A DNA stretch of 64,000 nucleotides, taken from Perkinsus chesapeaki (lineage: Eukaryota > Perkinsozoa > Perkinsida > Perkinsidae). Position numbers and translations under genes: made by a program. This document shows positions 61,570 to 64,000 of this stretch, in pieces (the stretch's first letter is position 1; each line of letters starts with the position of its first letter). Under the pieces are notes generated by a model that saw nothing but the letters and a program-made list of their open reading frames with translations, did not search any database and had not been told where the DNA came from. Location of the stretch: positions 38,560 to 102,559 of the forward strand of contig JAAPAO010000051.1 in the NCBI GenBank assembly GCA_013115145.1, read 5' to 3'.

Positions 61570-63313
61570 ATGAGGGCCTCAACGAGCTTGCGGTTGCGGT
61601 TACCCGACAAGGTTAGGTGTTTTAGCATCGCTCCTGTCAAAAGGAGGTCTGCCCTAGCGCTGCGGGACCATAACCCGGAGCATGGATCCGAATTTTGGAC
61701 ACCTTTACAGCGTTATCAGCGGAATATTTTCGAGGTATCCAGTTCTAAAGTATCTAGAGGAAGTCAGTTGTTTGACAGGTACGTCGCATGGAACATCACG
61801 TATTGGCGGCCGCTATGGAAACTGCTGCCAACGAAAAACACTTTAATAAGTCTTTGTGGCTCGAGTACCTCAAGCGCTGTAGGGACTTGGTGGACGCTCC
61901 CCTATTCACCGGTCATACAAAACCTCAGGAATGGAAGAATGCACGCCTCGTTTTATAGGCCGAGATCTTTCCAAAGTCCTATCTGCATTGACCCGCGTAA
62001 GGTTTGCTATCATTAACTCCGACTCTACTCGAACGAGGATTGTAGAGGATATCCTTACAGCTGCGGAAAAGCGGGTATTGTTTCAACAATAGTATTTGAT
62101 AATTACTTTTTCCGATAGATACTTGACACTTCCCAGAATAAATTGTGTTTCACCACGCCTCAGCAAATCGCATGGACAGCATATGGAATCTGTAAGCTGT
62201 CGAGGTAGAGGCATGTCAGCTGAACTTCGACAAACCTTTTCCCTCCTACAATTCAGGCTTAGCGCGGAAGCGGCGGCAAATCTAGCGGACAGGTTTGTCC
62301 GGTTGGTGGCAGATGACCCTAGTGTACGTTCGTCTGCGAAAGACTGTGGGATGATTCTCGCAGCGTTCAAAACACGTAGCCCTAATCTGCTAGAGTACTA
62401 ATATAGACTCTGTAAAGTCCTTTACCCAGTGTAGGACTATGAGAACGTATGTATGTACCGTGCGATCCGCGAAATATACACATACGTTCCTAACTCTATT
62501 CATTCGTGAGCGCATCATCAGGTTCCTATGTAACCATCTTCTCCCTGCCATTGATGTATATGATTTCATCGAGTGGAAATACGTTTGGACATGTTTGGCC
62601 ACCATGTTGGCGGAGGGCCACCACGCAGAATCTCTGTCACAGGATACAGCCAGTCCTGCTGCACGGACACTAGTGCGCGAAGGGTTATTATTTCATGCTG
62701 GTAGATTGTTTGTCAGGCCCGACTTGGGTGCATCTTGGAGGAGCATGCTAGCGAACTGGGGCCGCATGAAGTGTCTCGAATACTGTCAAGCATATCGCTG
62801 GACTCCTGCGCATTTCCATCAGCAGACTGTGTGGCTGCGCTTTTGAAGAGAGTCAAAGATCTACGGGATGAGCTGTCGGTCGCCGACATTGCAGGAATCG
62901 CTTCTGGTGAGCCCGCGAGCTCCATTTCTCAGAAACCGTTTTCCATGAAGCTTTGGGAAACTGTAGGTTTGCACAGTGGGCACCAAATTGATGATGCTGA
63001 AGTAGTGGCATGCCTTCTCTCGAGACTGACCGATCTGGCAATCGATCAAGAACCAAATGCGAGAAGGTTTATCACCGCAACATCTATTTTATGCGAGGCA
63101 GCCCATCGGATGTCCAACAGTAAGATTATTAAACTCCAGGCGTCAAGAAAACGTTTGTGGGGTTTAGGTTACTCGGCGCTAGTGTTCGAGAACTTCAGGT
63201 TGCAGTCGGAATACTTCATACGCTCGGTTATCTCAGAGCACCACTCAATGAAGAACTCACAAGTACTCGCATCATATTTTCCCGCAACAACTCATGAAGT
63301 ACCTTGCTTATAA
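61570..63313 (+). CDS. Helical-repeat protein, probable mitochondrial
   Basis: ATG 61570 starts MRASTSLRLRLPDK, an Arg/Ser/Leu-rich presequence. Exons include HGSEFWTPLQRYQRNIFEVS, then LWLEYLKRCRDLVDAPLFTG, DLSKVLSALTRVRFAI, ELRQTFSLLQFRLSAEAAAN with LADRFVRLVADD, and the long last exon with EVSRILSSISLDSCAFPSAD, LKRVKDLRDELSVADIAGIA and VVACLLSRLTDLAIDQEPNA. The spacing of about 35-40 residues per helical pair resembles the heptatricopeptide/octotricopeptide-like repeats of alveolate organelle RNA proteins. No RAP domain is visible at the C-terminus (stop 63311-63313). Middle exons between 61.75 and 62.6 kb were joined by best phase and are uncertain. Confidence 0.55.
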
Positions 63314-64000
63314 AGTAGCATAGTGTGCTTCATTTATCGTACATTAGTTACGTCATGAAGGAAAAGCGAGTTCGCGGGTGGGCGAGAATATACTTCATCG
63401 AGAGGGGTTGCCGGATGTTCGGACCAATCGCGCTCAATCACTTTAACGTATTAACTCTTAGAAGAATGACACTGTTGGCGTCTTGCTGCGCGTCATTTCG
63501 CTCCTAGATGGGCTACAAATTAGATATAGCGGTATACGTTTCAAGCAGAGTTTCCGATGAGAGTGACCTTAAGAGTCTTGAGTTTTAGTATGTTACTTAC
63601 AGCATATAAATGTCGAAATGCAAAGCATGAACGGAAGGGAAGCTTTCCGAAGGAAACTTTCCAAGCCACATGGATGAACCAATGCTACTAAATCAGATAA
63701 CTCAACTCCATCTCTGGAAGCCTTCCAGTGGAAGGATCCCTCTACCAGAAGTTCAGGCCAGGGTCTCTACGTTTGTTACCAGTGACTGACTTCAATGCAT
63801 CGCTAATTTGGCGATTCGTCAAAGGCAAAAAAATAGTAAAGATACGAGGTGTGGCGTTCGAGCCTGAGCCTTTGGTGTGAAAGTCCGACGCGCGACCACT
63901 ACACAGTTTTGCCGTCACCGAACGCGCGACTAAACTAAAATTTTCTCATTACTTGGAAATTTTCCACGCTCCAATTGGAGTCGTTCGCAGGTACTCCCAG
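63314..64000. other. Intergenic region to window end
   Basis: About 690 bp without a convincing gene, apart from the tRNA-Glu-like sequence described separately. Near 63640-63730 the sequence shows short GGAAG/CTTTCC-type inverted stretches but no clear element boundary. Confidence 0.45.
63845..63912 (-). pseudogene. Degenerate tRNA-Glu-like sequence (anticodon UUC)
   Basis: Read on the minus strand, GTGTAGTGGTCGCGCG resembles the A-box/D-arm of tRNA-Glu. CGGACTTTCACACC matches its anticodon loop, with UUC at 63881-63879. GGCTCGAACGCC resembles the B-box. The anticodon stem has two mismatches, and I cannot pair an acceptor stem or a full T stem. It therefore looks like a decayed tRNA or a tRNA-derived repeat rather than a working gene. 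Confidence 0.35.

Noticed and set aside
63845-63912. Functional tRNA-Glu
   Set aside because: No acceptor stem, mismatched anticodon stem and poor T stem.

Overview
This is a gene-dense nuclear fragment of a flagellated protist. The best guess is a perkinsozoan such as Perkinsus, or a close alveolate relative. The reasons are many short GT-AG introns (mostly 35-60 nt, a few apparently 27-28 nt), close gene spacing, a calcium-dependent protein kinase with C-terminal EF hands, RAP-domain and other helical-repeat proteins with mitochondrial-type N-termini, and flagellar genes (IFT172, a MYCBPAP-like protein). The species is inferred from gene content, not from a marker gene. Nothing here looks bacterial, viral or organellar. 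Gene models were spliced by eye, so outer limits are firmer than individual exon borders.

Layout. 0.3-15.6 kb is a block of six genes all on the minus strand: ADA2, an unknown protein, an ankyrin-C2 protein, a coiled-coil protein, an F-BAR protein and a second coiled-coil protein. 16.0-20.8 kb (plus) holds a DUF3431 protein, a large helical protein with a probable mitochondrial presequence, and MOZART1. 20.9-23.4 kb (minus) is an EF-hand/WD40 fusion. 23.7-30.6 kb (plus) holds a CCCH zinc-finger protein, an unusual membrane J-domain protein and a RAP-domain protein. 31.1-38.5 kb (minus) is IFT172, divergent from cathepsin C (38.9-41.2 kb, plus). 41.5-46.9 kb (minus) holds a Pin1-type parvulin, a membrane-anchored methyltransferase, a short unknown gene, a Q/P/M-rich protein and a tiny UBA-like protein. 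After a small secreted protein (47.5 kb, plus), 48.3-55.3 kb (minus) holds an MFS transporter, a three-finger CCCH protein, a large unknown helical gene and a CGR1-like protein. 55.6-63.3 kb (plus) holds two short ORFs, a MYCBPAP-like flagellar protein, a CDPK and another helical-repeat protein. The end of the window carries a decayed tRNA-Glu-like sequence.

Themes. Cilium and microtubules: IFT172, MYCBPAP-like, MOZART1 and possibly the EF-WD40 protein. Calcium signalling: CDPK, EF-WD40 and ANK-C2. Organelle RNA biology: RAP and helical-repeat proteins. Nuclear gene expression: ADA2, two CCCH proteins, CGR1 and Pin1. The least familiar item is the 25.4-28.4 kb gene, which combines an N-terminal Met-Gly, glycine-rich hydrophobic stretches and a C-terminal HPD-containing J-domain.
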